From NCBI GenBank assembly GCA_004525155.1, contig SPDA01000175.1:1-5551 (forward strand): a DNA stretch of 5,551 nucleotides. The letters run 5' to 3'. The notes beneath the pieces are model-generated. The model did not search any database. It was not told where the DNA came from and saw only the letters and a program-made list of their open reading frames with translations. Below are positions 5,105 to 5,551 of this stretch, one piece after another. This DNA is from Spirochaetales bacterium (GTDB lineage Bacteria > Spirochaetota > Spirochaetia > SPDA01). The stretch's first letter is position 1. Every line of letters starts with the position of its first letter. A program made the translations under genes and the position numbers.

Positions 5105-5551
5105 TTTTATCAAGGACAAATACGTAGCCCTTGTTGGCGCATCAAAAAGCAGCCATAAATTCGGTAATGCCCTCCTCCGGATGCTTACCAAAAAGGGATA
5201 TATAGTATATCCGGTCAATCCGAAGGAACAGGAAATCGAGGGGCTCACATGTTATGCTTCCGTCAAGGACCTGCCGCCGGATGTGAAAGGCGTTATATAT
5301 TGCGTGCCCTCAACAGTAACGGATTCGGTTATCGGGGAGCTGTCGGATACCGGCATAAGGCGTGTGTGGATGCATCAGGGCGAGGGCGGCAAGGGCGCGT
5401 ATTCCGCGGCGGCCCACGAATTCTGCAAACAGAACGGAATCAGCGTCGTATACGGATTCTGCCCCATGATGTTCTTCCCCCCGGTGGGCATACACAAGCT
5501 GCACTTTCTGTTCAAGAAGTGGGGCAAGAAGCTGCCCGCAGAGTACACCGC
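5085..5551 (+). CDS. CoA-binding domain protein (Rossmann fold), 3' end outside window
   Basis: The window holds 155 codons and no stop; the gene runs off the right edge. The N-terminal strand and glycine loop (VALVGASKSSHKFGN, residues 14-28) are followed by YPVNPKEQEIEG (42-53). Further on are YCVPS, VWMHQGEG and a C-terminal VVYGFCPMMFF. This order matches the small CoA_binding_2 family, which resembles the nucleotide-binding domain of succinyl-CoA synthetase alpha subunits and NDP-forming acyl-CoA synthetases. Stand-alone members are usually about 130-145 residues and mostly uncharacterised, so this one is slightly long and probably near its end; fusion to another domain past the edge cannot be excluded. 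The ATG at 5085 lies 7 nt after AGGAG (5073-5077) and overlaps the DHH gene by 20 nt in another frame, implying translational coupling. The biochemical role is unknown. Confidence 0.85.
   Translation, partial: MKAVIGDFIKDKYVALVGASKSSHKFGNALLRMLTKKGYIVYPVNPKEQEIEGLTCYASVKDLPPDVKGVIYCVPSTVTDSVIGELSDTGIRRVWMHQGEGGKGAYSAAAHEFCKQNGISVVYGFCPMMFFPPVGIHKLHFLFKKWGKKLPAEYT

Noticed and set aside
4673..5248. 191-codon minus-strand frame across the DHH and CoA-binding genes
   Set aside because: It opposes the DHHA1 motif and the CoA-binding glycine loop, both well supported on the plus strand.

Overview
The window is an ordinary-looking bacterial chromosome segment of moderate GC, with two divergent gene blocks. 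There are no RNA genes, mobile elements or CRISPR arrays. The mix of genes (a long GpmA-type phosphoglycerate mutase, an ABC-F protein, cyclic-nucleotide/GGDEF fusions and a DHH phosphoesterase) would fit a spirochaete related to Treponema or Spirochaeta. That placement is recalled from protein style, not computed, and should be held loosely.

Minus-strand block (1-993): gpmA (glycolytic 2,3-bisphosphoglycerate-dependent phosphoglycerate mutase, complete) is followed 103 nt downstream by the first 46 codons of an ettA-like ABC-F gene that runs off the left edge. Each has a plausible promoter of its own. The ettA-like promoter carries a small inverted repeat inside its spacer.

Divergent intergenic region (994-1239, 246 nt): it holds the gpmA promoter and Shine-Dalgarno sequence at one end. 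At the other end is a sigma70-like promoter placed so that transcription would begin on or next to the ATG of the acetyltransferase gene, with a perfect 10-bp palindrome just upstream. Nothing coding is seen between them.

Plus-strand block (1240-5551, probably one operon): a GNAT acetyltransferase; two tandem paralogous genes, each with an N-terminal cyclic-nucleotide-binding (CAP_ED) domain and a C-terminal GGDEF domain; a DHH/DHHA1 phosphoesterase related to NrnA; and a CoA-binding (Rossmann) protein cut by the right edge. The second GGDEF gene overlaps the first by 11 nt, and the CoA-binding gene overlaps the DHH gene by 20 nt, which suggests translational coupling.

The most interesting feature is the tandem pair. 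The downstream copy keeps the main diguanylate cyclase residues and the phosphate-binding arginine of its cNMP pocket. The upstream copy has lost both metal ligands of the GGDEF site and has His in place of that arginine. This looks like an active enzyme and a co-expressed pseudo-enzyme. With the neighbouring DHH phosphoesterase, which may hydrolyse linear dinucleotides or pAp, it could form a small nucleotide second-messenger module. That functional link is inference.
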